A stretch of DNA of 64,000 nucleotides from Leucobacter sp042726155 (lineage in GTDB: Bacteria > Actinomycetota > Actinomycetes > Actinomycetales > Microbacteriaceae): contig NZ_JBHXHV010000001.1 of the NCBI RefSeq assembly GCF_042726155.1, forward strand, positions 186,001-250,000, in the 5' to 3' direction. Below the pieces are notes generated by a model. The model ran no database searches and was not told the DNA's origin. It saw nothing but the letters and a program-made list of their open reading frames with translations. This document shows positions 49,417 to 56,728 of the stretch, in pieces. The position numbers were made by a program, and so were the translations under genes. How positions within the stretch are numbered: the first letter of the stretch is position 1; each line of letters opens with the position of its first letter.

Positions 49417-49799
49417 GTCGCTCCCGGTTTGGTATCAGATATTGAACAATCCCCCGTTATACCCAGGCTTATCCACAGAGGGACTGGCACAAATTCGCGA
49501 AATTTCGCCGAAGGCGCGACCGTATGGAATGCTTGCGCCCACGTTAGTCACAGATTTGTCCACAGGCAAGTCGATGCCCGTTCGACCGCGAGAAGCCGCA
49601 CAACTTTGACGGAATCGCTGCAACGGCGTAGAGTGAAGACCTTGTATGGGTGGCTCGTGTCGAGACGAGTGCGTCATCGCGTGCTCGAAGTGACTTCGGG
49701 CGTGCGACCGCGCGCACGTGCACGACGAGTAACCAACATCCGACTTCCCCGTCACCCCAGAGGTACAGGGATCTATTCCATAAGTCACGGAGTCTTACT
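49417..49799. other. dnaA-rpmH intergenic region with DnaA boxes
   Basis: 383 bases without a gene. It holds a perfect DnaA box (TTATCCACA, 49469-49477) and a one-mismatch box (TTGTCCACA, 49557-49565), the divergent dnaA and rpmH promoters, and a long rpmH leader. The boxes may autoregulate dnaA or belong to a bipartite origin. Confidence 0.7.
49607..49635 (+). promoter_or_regulatory. Promoter of the rpmH-rnpA operon
   Basis: TTGACG (49607-49612), 17 bases, TAGAGT (49630-49635): a good primary-sigma promoter, giving a leader of about 158 bases before rpmH. Confidence 0.75.
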
Positions 49800-49937
49800 A
49801 TGAGCAAGCGTACCTTCCAGCCCAATAACCGCCGCCGCGCCAAGGTGCACGGCTTCCGCGCCCGTATGCGTACCCGCGCGGGCCGCGCCATCGTTGCAGC
49901 TCGTCGCGGCAAGGGCCGCACGAAGCTCACCGCGTAA
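49800..49937 (+). CDS. rpmH: 50S ribosomal protein L34
   Basis: 45 residues, MSKRTFQPNNRRRAKVHGF at the start and GRTKLTA at the end; very basic, the standard bL34 length and sequence. It begins the rpmH-rnpA-yidD-yidC-jag-rsmG-parAB run. Confidence 0.98.
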   Translation: MSKRTFQPNNRRRAKVHGFRARMRTRAGRAIVAARRGKGRTKLTA

Positions 49938-49962
49938 TCGTCTTACTCCCCCGGGATCGATC

Positions 49963-50325
49963 ATGCCTGCACGGCGCAATCGAGTTACCCGGGGAGAGGA
50001 CTACCGGCAGACAGTACGTGCCGGCCGCCGCGTGGGTGGTGCATTGTGCATCACCCACGCGGTTTTGCGTGCACCGGGCGAAGACGCACGCTTCGGGTTC
50101 ATCATCTCGAAAGCAGTGGGTAACGCCGTCACCAGAAATCGCGTGCGACGCCGCATGAAAGCGATCGTCGAGCAGCGACTTCATGCGGGTATCGCCGGCG
50201 TAGACGTCGTATTCCGGGCGCTCCCGGCGGTAGCCGATGCGAGCTACTCCGACCTGAAACGGGAGCTCACGAGAGCGCTCGACCGTGTCGAACGCGAGGT
50301 CGCACGAGACGGGGCGAGGTCATGA
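49963..50325 (+). CDS. rnpA: Ribonuclease P protein component
   Basis: 120 residues with the RNase P signature RFGFIISKAVGNAVTRNRVRRRMKA (shown as FGFIISKAVGNAVTRNRV), preceded by the RxxxF-like RGEDYRQTVRAG. It binds the RNase P RNA and matures tRNA 5' ends. It starts 25 bases after rpmH and overlaps yidD by 4 bases. Confidence 0.97.
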   Translation: MPARRNRVTRGEDYRQTVRAGRRVGGALCITHAVLRAPGEDARFGFIISKAVGNAVTRNRVRRRMKAIVEQRLHAGIAGVDVVFRALPAVADASYSDLKRELTRALDRVEREVARDGARS

Positions 50326-50630
50326 TTCGAGCGGCGTCAGAACTGTGGCTGCTTCCCCGGAACGCGGCACTCGCCTGCATGCATGTGTACCGGAAATTCG
50401 TCTCACCGCTGTATGGCGATGTGTGCAGGTATTATCCATCGTGTTCCAGATACGCTGTTGAGGCGTATCAAATCCGTGGTTTCGTTGTCGGGACCGCACT
50501 TACGGCGTGGCGATTGCTGCGTTGCAATCCCTTTTCTGCCGGCGGCGTCGATGACGTGCCGCCGAGCCAGCACTCACACTTCGTGACCAACTCCCGCGGC
50601 TTTGTCCGCCCCATTGAGCGAAAGGCTTAA
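50322..50630 (+). CDS. yidD: Membrane protein insertion efficiency factor YidD
   Basis: 102 residues: HVYRKFVSPLYGDVCRYYPSCSRYAVEAY with the conserved Cys pair, then GLWRLLRCNPF-like AWRLLRCNPFSAGG and DDVPP. YidD aids YidC-dependent insertion. Its start overlaps rnpA (ATGA), and yidC follows after 4 bases. Confidence 0.96.
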   Translation: MIRAASELWLLPRNAALACMHVYRKFVSPLYGDVCRYYPSCSRYAVEAYQIRGFVVGTALTAWRLLRCNPFSAGGVDDVPPSQHSHFVTNSRGFVRPIERKA

Positions 50631-50634
50631 CCCG

Positions 50635-51588
50635 GTGGACTTCTTCGAAACAATCCTGTGGCCCCTGCGCTGGCTCGTCGAGCTCGTGCTCGCCGTCTGG
50701 CACCAGGCATTCACATGGATCGGTCTGGATCCCCAGGCCGGACTCACCTGGGTGCTTTCGATCATCGGCCTCGTGGTCGTGGTGCGCTCCGCCTTGATTC
50801 CGGTCACGGTGCGTCAGATTAAGTCGCAGCGCCGCATGATGGATCTCGCTCCTGAGATGAAGAAGATTCAGGACAAGTACAAGGGCAAGAAGGATCAGTA
50901 CTCGCGCGAGGCCATGAGTCGCGAGACTATGGCGCTGTACAAGAAGCACGGTACTAACCCCTTCTCGTCGTGCCTCCCAATCCTGATCCAGATGCCGGTG
51001 TTCTTCTCGCTGTTCTACGTGCTGCGTCACGCCTCCGACAACACCGCGGGCATCGGGTTCATGACCGAGGAGCTCACGAAGAACTTCAACTCGGCGAGCC
51101 TCTTTGGTGCTCCGCTGAAGATGACCTTCACCCAGGGCTGGGAATCGGGCAACACCGTAGTCGTGGTGCTGCTCGGCATCAACGTGATCCTGATGATCGG
51201 TTCGCAGTTCTTCACGCAGCTGCAGATCATGTCGAAGAACGTCTCTGACGAGACGAAGAACTCGCCGATGTACCGCCAGCAGCGCATCCTGCTCTACATC
51301 ATCCCGTTCGCCTTCTTGTTCTCGGGCGTGGCCTTCCCGCTCGCGCTCAATGTGTACTGGTTCACGTCGAACCTCTGGACGATGGGTCAGCAGTTCATCG
51401 TGATCCGCAACATGCCCACCCCCGGCAGCGATGCGTGGCGCGCGCGCCAGGAGCGGCTCAAGGCGAAGGGCAAGCTCACCGACGACGAGAAGCGTGCCCA
51501 GGCCCGTGGCGAGGAGATCGTCGCACCGGTCGAGGGTCAGCGTCAGCAGCCGATGAGCACGAAGCGTGCGAAGAAGAAGGGCAAGTAA
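50635..51588 (+). CDS. yidC: Membrane protein insertase YidC
   Basis: 317 residues of the YidC/Oxa1/Alb3 family: a first span (WLVELVLAVWHQAFTWIGL), the conserved groove Arg in VVRSALIPVTVRQIKSQR, a cytoplasmic hairpin (MMDLAPEMKKIQDKYKGKK), PFSSCLPILIQMPVFFSLFY, and two late spans, ending in a basic tail (STKRAKKKGK). The GTG at 50635 gives the usual MDFFETILWP start. Confidence 0.97.
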   Translation: MDFFETILWPLRWLVELVLAVWHQAFTWIGLDPQAGLTWVLSIIGLVVVVRSALIPVTVRQIKSQRRMMDLAPEMKKIQDKYKGKKDQYSREAMSRETMALYKKHGTNPFSSCLPILIQMPVFFSLFYVLRHASDNTAGIGFMTEELTKNFNSASLFGAPLKMTFTQGWESGNTVVVVLLGINVILMIGSQFFTQLQIMSKNVSDETKNSPMYRQQRILLYIIPFAFLFSGVAFPLALNVYWFTSNLWTMGQQFIVIRNMPTPGSDAWRARQERLKAKGKLTDDEKRAQARGEEIVAPVEGQRQQPMSTKRAKKKGK

Positions 51589-51590
51589 TC

Positions 51591-52094
51591 GTGAGCGATG
51601 ATCGCACAGCAACCGAAGCGCCCGTTGAGCACCTGAGCCTGGAAGAGCTCGAGGCCGACGGTGATCTCGCGGCAGACTACATTGAGGGTTTGCTCGACAT
51701 CGCCGATCTCGATGGCGACATCGACATCGACGTCGCGAACGGCCGCGCGTACGTTTCGGTGACCGGAGGCGACGCCGAGTTGGATCGCCTCGCGGGCGCC
51801 GACGCAGTGCAGGCCCTGCAGGATCTCACGCGGCTCGCCGTGCAGGCGAAGACCGGCAGGTTTTCGCGGCTTATCGTCGACGTCGGAGGATCGCGCGATG
51901 CTCGCGCTACCGAACTCAAGCGCATGGTCGACGCAGCTGTCGCCCAGATCGCTGCGGGTCGTGACGCAGTCGAACTCGAACCAATGTCGTCGTACGAGCG
52001 CAAGCTGGTGCACGACGACGTCGCCGAGCGCGGGTACCACTCTGAGTCGCGCGGCGAAGGCCGTGATCGTCGTCTCGTCATCACTCGGGGCTGA
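51591..52094 (+). CDS. jag: Jag/KhpB-type RNA-binding protein (KH-R3H)
   Basis: 167 residues: an acidic start, a KH-like domain (IDVANGRAYVSVTGG, LDRLAGADAVQALQDLTRLA) and an R3H domain (LEPMSSYERKLVHDDVAERG, then SRGEGRDRRLVI). The Jag_N domain is absent, as in most Actinobacteria. It is an RNA-binding partner in envelope and division control in other bacteria. The GTG at 51591 starts 2 bases after yidC. Confidence 0.95.
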   Translation: MSDDRTATEAPVEHLSLEELEADGDLAADYIEGLLDIADLDGDIDIDVANGRAYVSVTGGDAELDRLAGADAVQALQDLTRLAVQAKTGRFSRLIVDVGGSRDARATELKRMVDAAVAQIAAGRDAVELEPMSSYERKLVHDDVAERGYHSESRGEGRDRRLVITRG

Positions 52095-52105
52095 GCTCGC
52101 GCACG

Positions 52106-52121
52106 TGTTTCACGTGAAACT
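52106..52121. promoter_or_regulatory. parS ParB site 5, upstream of rsmG-parAB
   Basis: TGTTTCACGTGAAACT, 15 of 16, 15 bases before the rsmG start in the short jag-rsmG gap. Confidence 0.85.
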
Positions 52122-52135
52122 CCGGAGGGACTCCC

Positions 52136-52798
52136 ATGCCTGATGAGCAGGTCATCGAACGCGAGCCGGCTGCCGCTGCGCGGCTTGCTGGCGACCGCAT
52201 CGACGTACTGCGCGCATTCGCGGCGGACCTCGGAGCGCGCGGCGAAGAGCTTGGACTGATCGGCCCGCTTGAGGCACCGCGGCTGTGGACTCGGCATCTA
52301 TTGAACAGTGCGGTGCTTGCACCGCTTATTGAGTCTGGCGCTCGTGTGGCTGACATCGGTACCGGTGGCGGAATGCCCGGGCTCGTGCTCGCGATCGTGC
52401 GCCCCGATGCTCATTTTCTGTTCATCGAGCCGATGGAGCGGCGTTGCGCGTGGCTGCAGGAGCAAATTGATCGGCTCGGACTCGACAATGCCGAGGTGCG
52501 GCGCGGCCGCGCCGAAGAGTTCCACGACGCGTTTGAGGTTGACCAGGTTACGGCGCGCGCGGTTACGGCGCTGCGCAAGCTCGTGCCGCTCACCGCTCCC
52601 CTGCTGAGCGACGGCGGCGAGATGCTGTTCTTGAAGGGTGCCGCCGTCGAACAAGAAATCGACGCTGCTGAAAAGGTGCTTCGCAAGTACCGGGTGCGCG
52701 AGGTCGCGGTTGAAGAACTGGGCCAGGAATTGTTCGCAGAGGGACTGCTCGCCGAAACAACGCGCGTCTTTCGGGCTAAAATCGTGAGACATGGCTGA
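52136..52798 (+). CDS. rsmG: 16S rRNA (guanine527-N7)-methyltransferase RsmG
   Basis: 220 residues: LWTRHLLNSAVLAPLI, the SAM-binding VADIGTGGGMPGLVLAI, FIEPMERRCAWL, ARAVTALRKLVPL and MLFLKGAA. It methylates G527 of 16S rRNA. GGAGG lies 9 bases before the ATG. It overlaps parA by 8 bases. Confidence 0.97.
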   Translation: MPDEQVIEREPAAAARLAGDRIDVLRAFAADLGARGEELGLIGPLEAPRLWTRHLLNSAVLAPLIESGARVADIGTGGGMPGLVLAIVRPDAHFLFIEPMERRCAWLQEQIDRLGLDNAEVRRGRAEEFHDAFEVDQVTARAVTALRKLVPLTAPLLSDGGEMLFLKGAAVEQEIDAAEKVLRKYRVREVAVEELGQELFAEGLLAETTRVFRAKIVRHG

Positions 52799-53708
52799 AT
52801 CGGAGAAGTCGCTCGTCGGCGACCACCTCGTCGACAAGATTCGGCGACGACGCAAACTCGCGGAGACGGTGTCCCCGCTCCCTTCTGAGACTCGAATCAT
52901 CACGGTGTCGAACCAAAAGGGTGGCGTCGGCAAGACCACCACGACGGTGAATCTCGCGGCTGCGCTGGCGCGACGCGGGGCGACAGTACTCGTTATCGAC
53001 ATGGACCCGCAGGGCAACGCCTCGACTGCGCTCGGAGTGCCGCATCGACCAGAGATCACGAGCATCTATGACGTGCTCCTTGGTGACGACGACATTCCAG
53101 ACGCGCTGCAGCCAACCTCCGACCATGAGAATCTGTGGTGCGTGCCGTCGACGATCAACCTCGCGGGCGCCGAGATCGAGCTTGTCTCGCTCGTGGCGCG
53201 TGAGCAGCGCCTGCGTACGGCACTCCAGAAGTTCCTTGCGGAGTCCGAGCGGAAGTTTCACTACGTCTTCATCGACTGCCCGCCGTCGCTCGGACTGCTG
53301 ACCGTGAATGCCTTTGTCGCAGCTGACGAGGTGCTCATTCCGATTCAGACCGAGTACTACGCGCTCGAGGGGCTCAGCCAACTGCTCGGCAACATTCAAC
53401 TCATTCAGAAGCATCTCAACCCCGAGCTGCGCATCTCGACGATTCTGTTGACCATGTACGACGCACGTACGAATTTGGCGCAGGAGGTTGCCGGCGAGGT
53501 GCGGGCGCACTTCCCCGAGCAGGTACTCAGCGCCATCGTGCCGAGATCGGTGCGTATTTCAGAGGCGCCGAGTTACGGGCAAACAGTGCACGCCTACGAC
53601 GGCGCGTCGATTGGCGCCCTCGCCTATCTTGAGGCGGCGGCCGAAATTGCAGAGCGCGGAATTATTGAGCCGGCAGTGCCCGGCACCCAGCAAGACGGAA
53701 AGGCGTAA
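52791..53708 (+). CDS. parA: Chromosome partitioning ATPase ParA
   Basis: 305 residues: the deviant Walker A motif KGGVGKTTTTVNLA, the A' box VIDMDPQGNAST, Walker B YVFIDCPPSLG, and a basic N-terminus (DKIRRRRKLAE). With ParB and parS it segregates the new origins. The ATG at 52791 lies inside the rsmG end; parB follows after 3 bases. Confidence 0.97.
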   Translation: MAESEKSLVGDHLVDKIRRRRKLAETVSPLPSETRIITVSNQKGGVGKTTTTVNLAAALARRGATVLVIDMDPQGNASTALGVPHRPEITSIYDVLLGDDDIPDALQPTSDHENLWCVPSTINLAGAEIELVSLVAREQRLRTALQKFLAESERKFHYVFIDCPPSLGLLTVNAFVAADEVLIPIQTEYYALEGLSQLLGNIQLIQKHLNPELRISTILLTMYDARTNLAQEVAGEVRAHFPEQVLSAIVPRSVRISEAPSYGQTVHAYDGASIGALAYLEAAAEIAERGIIEPAVPGTQQDGKA

Positions 53709-53711
53709 CGC

Positions 53712-54722
53712 ATGGCGACCAAGAAACGAGGCGGTCTCGGGCGCGGGATCGGCGCGCTCATTCCGCAGTCGCCGGCTGGTGAAGAGCGTCCGGTGGACGT
53801 GTTCTTCCCGTCGAACAGCGCTGCTGCGGCAGACGCGTCGGCATCGGATGATGACGTCGCAGGTGCCCGGTCGAACGCAAGCGACGGCCCCGCGCTGCAG
53901 GAGGTACCGGGAGCGAAGCTCACCCGCCTGAACGTCGACGACGTTGTGCCGAACCGCGTGCAGCCGCGCACCGAGTTCGACGAAGACGCGCTTGAGGAGC
54001 TCACGCACAGCGTGCGCGAGTTCGGTGTCTTCCAGCCCATCGTCGTGCGCGCAATCGAGCCTGAGCCGGCCGAAGGTGCCCGCTACGAACTCATCATGGG
54101 TGAGCGCCGACTCCGCGCGTCGAAGCGCGCGGGCCTCGAGACAATCCCCGCCATTGTGCGCAGCACGGCCGACGAGCACATGTTGCGCGACGCACTGCTT
54201 GAGAACCTGCACCGCGCGCAGCTGAACCCGCTCGAAGAGGCATCCGCATACCAGCAGCTGCTCGCCGACTTCGGTATCACGCAGGAGCGGTTGGCCGAGC
54301 GCATTGGGCGCTCACGCCCGCAGGTGTCGAACACCATTCGTCTGCTTCGCCTGCCAGAACCCGTGCAGGCGCGCGTTGCCGCCGGTGTACTGACGGCGGG
54401 TCACGCTCGCGCGATCCTGTCGCTCGATGGCGATGTGGAGGCCATGCAACGCCTTGCCGACAAGGTGGTCAATGAGGGCCTGTCGGTTCGTGCGGCCGAA
54501 GCTGCCGCATCGGAGGAGCCCAAGCGCAACAAGCCAAAGCCGCGCGCCGGGGGGGTGCAGGCCCAGCTGGGTGAGATCGCTGAGCGACTCGGCGATCGGT
54601 TTGATACGCGCGTTGCCGTGAAGCTCGGAGCGAAGAAGGGCCAGATCGTCATCGACTTCGCGACGATCGCCGACTTGAAGCGCATCCTGACCGACCTGGG
54701 AGACCCCGGCTTCGGCGCCTGA
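53712..54722 (+). CDS. parB: Chromosome partitioning protein ParB
   Basis: 336 residues: GGLGRGIGALIPQ at the start (ParA-interacting), the CTPase/ParB-N domain with VVPNRVQPRTEF, LMGERRLRASKRAGL-like IMGERRLRASKRAG (arginine patch GERR) and LLENLHRAQLNPLEEA, an HTH (TQERLAERIGRSRPQVSN) that reads parS, and a C-terminal dimerisation domain. Five parS-like sites lie within 20 kb. Confidence 0.97.
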   Translation: MATKKRGGLGRGIGALIPQSPAGEERPVDVFFPSNSAAAADASASDDDVAGARSNASDGPALQEVPGAKLTRLNVDDVVPNRVQPRTEFDEDALEELTHSVREFGVFQPIVVRAIEPEPAEGARYELIMGERRLRASKRAGLETIPAIVRSTADEHMLRDALLENLHRAQLNPLEEASAYQQLLADFGITQERLAERIGRSRPQVSNTIRLLRLPEPVQARVAAGVLTAGHARAILSLDGDVEAMQRLADKVVNEGLSVRAAEAAASEEPKRNKPKPRAGGVQAQLGEIAERLGDRFDTRVAVKLGAKKGQIVIDFATIADLKRILTDLGDPGFGA

Positions 54723-54781
54723 GGCCATCGTTCTCGGCGCACCCCTCGCGATCGCGCGATGACGTGTGATTGACTGGCGAT

Positions 54782-55240
54782 ATGAGCGAAGACCAGAAAA
54801 TCGTTTCGGTTGAGCGCGAAGTCGCCGCCGATGCCGCCACGCTGTTCGAGCTGATTGCTGACCCGTCCCGTCAGCCCGAGTGGGATGGCAACGACAATCT
54901 CAACGACGCTGACACCGGCCAGCGCGTAACAGCGGTCGGCGACGTGTTCGTGATGCACAATACCGGCGGCAAGACCCGTGAAAACCACGTCGTTGAATTT
55001 GTCGAGGGTCGGCGCATTGCCTGGAAGCCGAGTCCCGTCGGGGAGCCGCAGCCCGGCCATCTCTGGCGCTGGGAGGTCGAGCCGACGGGTGAAGGCACCG
55101 CGCTGCTCCGGCATACCTACGACTGGACAGGGCTCACCGACGAGGCACGCTTCGACCGCGCCCGAGCCTTCGACGCCGACGCGCTCAGAGGGTCGCTCGA
55201 CCGCCTTGCGGCGCTCGCGGAGGGTCGCGCGCGCCAATAG
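54782..55240 (+). CDS. SRPBCC-family (polyketide cyclase/START-like) protein
   Basis: 152 residues with the SRPBCC helix-grip order: VSVEREVAADAATLFELIAD, PSRQPEWDG, VMHNTGGKTREN, VEFVEGRRIAWKPS, HLWRWEVEPTGEGTALLRHTYDW and a closing helix SLDRLAALAE. Members bind hydrophobic ligands in a deep pocket; the ligand is unknown. It is convergent with trxA. Confidence 0.87.
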   Translation: MSEDQKIVSVEREVAADAATLFELIADPSRQPEWDGNDNLNDADTGQRVTAVGDVFVMHNTGGKTRENHVVEFVEGRRIAWKPSPVGEPQPGHLWRWEVEPTGEGTALLRHTYDWTGLTDEARFDRARAFDADALRGSLDRLAALAEGRARQ

Positions 55241-55259
55241 CCGGGGATCAACGCAAAAA

Positions 55260-55296
55260 GGTGGCCGGCGATCGCTTGAAACGATCGCTGGCCACC
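55260..55296. terminator. Bidirectional terminator between the SRPBCC gene and trxA
   Basis: GGTGGCCGGCGATCG and CGATCGCTGGCCACC pair over 15 bases with one G-U in the plus-strand RNA; loop CTTGAAA. On the minus strand CTTTTTGCG follows, a U-run serving trxBA. Confidence 0.8.
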
Positions 55297-55322
55297 GCTG
55301 CGGGGTCTCCCCCAGTTACGAA

Positions 55323-55646
55323 CTAGATGATGCCGTTGAGGTGTTCCTCGATCATCGGCTTCGGCATGGCGCCGATAATCTCGCGCACCTCTTCGCCACC
55401 CTTGAAGACCTTCATCGCCGGAATCGACGTAATGCGGTACTTCGCGGCGAGGTTCGGGTTCTCATCAACGTTCAGCTTCGCGATGATGATCTTGCCCTCG
55501 TGCTCCGCGGCGATCTGATCGAGCACGGGCGCAACTGCGCGGCACGGTCCGCACCAGGCGGCCCAGAAATCGACGAGTACGGGAACGTCACTCTGCAGTA
55601 CGGCCTGCTCGAAGCTCTGTTCGTCGACGGTGATTGCTTGTGACAC
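55323..55646 (-). CDS. trxA: Thioredoxin
   Basis: 107 residues with the active site WAAWCGPCRAVAPVLD, the cis-Pro in ITSIPAMKVF, and the standard thioredoxin fold length. The GTG at 55646 follows trxB by 27 bases, so the two form a reduction operon. Confidence 0.97.
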   Translation of the reverse strand: MSQAITVDEQSFEQAVLQSDVPVLVDFWAAWCGPCRAVAPVLDQIAAEHEGKIIIAKLNVDENPNLAAKYRITSIPAMKVFKGGEEVREIIGAMPKPMIEEHLNGII

Positions 55647-55673
55647 GGTGACTCCTTCTGAAGATTCTTGCGG

Positions 55674-56627
55674 TTAAACGGTGGCGAGGGCGACGTGTTC
55701 GGCCTGCTCGCGCGCCGCGAGGAAGTGCTCGGCGTCGAGGGCCGCGACCGTGCCAGAGGCAGCGGCCGTAATCGCTTGACGGTACGACGGGTCGATGACA
55801 TCGCCGGCGGCGAAGACGCCCGGGGCCGAGGTGCGCGAGCTGCGTCCGTCGACCGCGATGGTGCCGTCAGTCGTCAGATCGAGCTTGCCGTGCACCAGGT
55901 GCGTGCGCGGGTCGTTGCCGATAGCGATGAACAGACCCTCGATAGGAAGTTCGCGCTCAGTGCCGTCAACGGTGTCGCGCAGCGTCAGCCCGGTGATCTC
56001 GGTCTCGCCGTGAATGGCTGCGACCTCTGAGTTCCAGACGAACTCGATCTTTGGATTGTCGAAGGCACGCTGCTGCATGATCTTCGACGCCTTCAGATCT
56101 TCCCGGCGATGGATTACGTACACCTTGTCGGCGAATCGCGTCAAGAACGTCGCCTCTTCCATCGCTGAGTCGCCGCCGCCAACCACGGCGATCGTCTTCT
56201 CGCGGAAGAAGAATCCGTCGCAGGTTGCGCACCACGAAACACCGTGACCGGAGAGACGATCTTCGTCGCTCAGACCGAGCTTGCGATAGGCGGAGCCGGT
56301 CGCGTAGATCACGGTGTGTGCTTCGTGCACTGAGCCGTCGCCGGCGGTGACGCGTTTCACCTCGCCTGAGAAGTCGACCTCGGTGATGTCGTCGTAGACG
56401 ACCTCGGTGCCAAATTTCTCTGCCTGCTCCTGCATCTTCTGCATGAGATCGGGGCCCTGCACGCCTTCGGGGAAGCCGGGGAAATTCTCGACCTCAGTCG
56501 TGTTCATCAGCTCGCCGCCGATGCCAACGGAGCTCGCAAACAGCACCGGTTCGAGACCAGCGCGAGCCGCGTAAATCGCAGCGGTGAAACCGGCGGGGCC
56601 GGATCCGATGATGATGATCTGGTGCAT
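55674..56627 (-). CDS. trxB: Thioredoxin-disulfide reductase
   Basis: 317 residues: an FAD-binding GSGPAGFTAAIYAARAGL, redox Cys pair in SWCATCDGFFF, an NADPH-binding GGGDSAMEEATFL, with HRREDLKAS, and the second FAD motif GVFAAGDV. GGAG lies upstream of the ATG at 56627. In most Actinobacteria murJ (and often sigM) lies upstream; here DUF6049 is immediately upstream. Confidence 0.97.
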   Translation of the reverse strand: MHQIIIIGSGPAGFTAAIYAARAGLEPVLFASSVGIGGELMNTTEVENFPGFPEGVQGPDLMQKMQEQAEKFGTEVVYDDITEVDFSGEVKRVTAGDGSVHEAHTVIYATGSAYRKLGLSDEDRLSGHGVSWCATCDGFFFREKTIAVVGGGDSAMEEATFLTRFADKVYVIHRREDLKASKIMQQRAFDNPKIEFVWNSEVAAIHGETEITGLTLRDTVDGTERELPIEGLFIAIGNDPRTHLVHGKLDLTTDGTIAVDGRSSRTSAPGVFAAGDVIDPSYRQAITAAASGTVAALDAEHFLAAREQAEHVALATV

Positions 56628-56728
56628 GACGCTCCTTGCACACCTGGGGGTTAGACGTCGCGGTGTTGACCGCTCGGGTGGTACAACCCATCCTAGGTGC
56701 GCAGTATTCCAGCGGCCCTGAACGGGAG

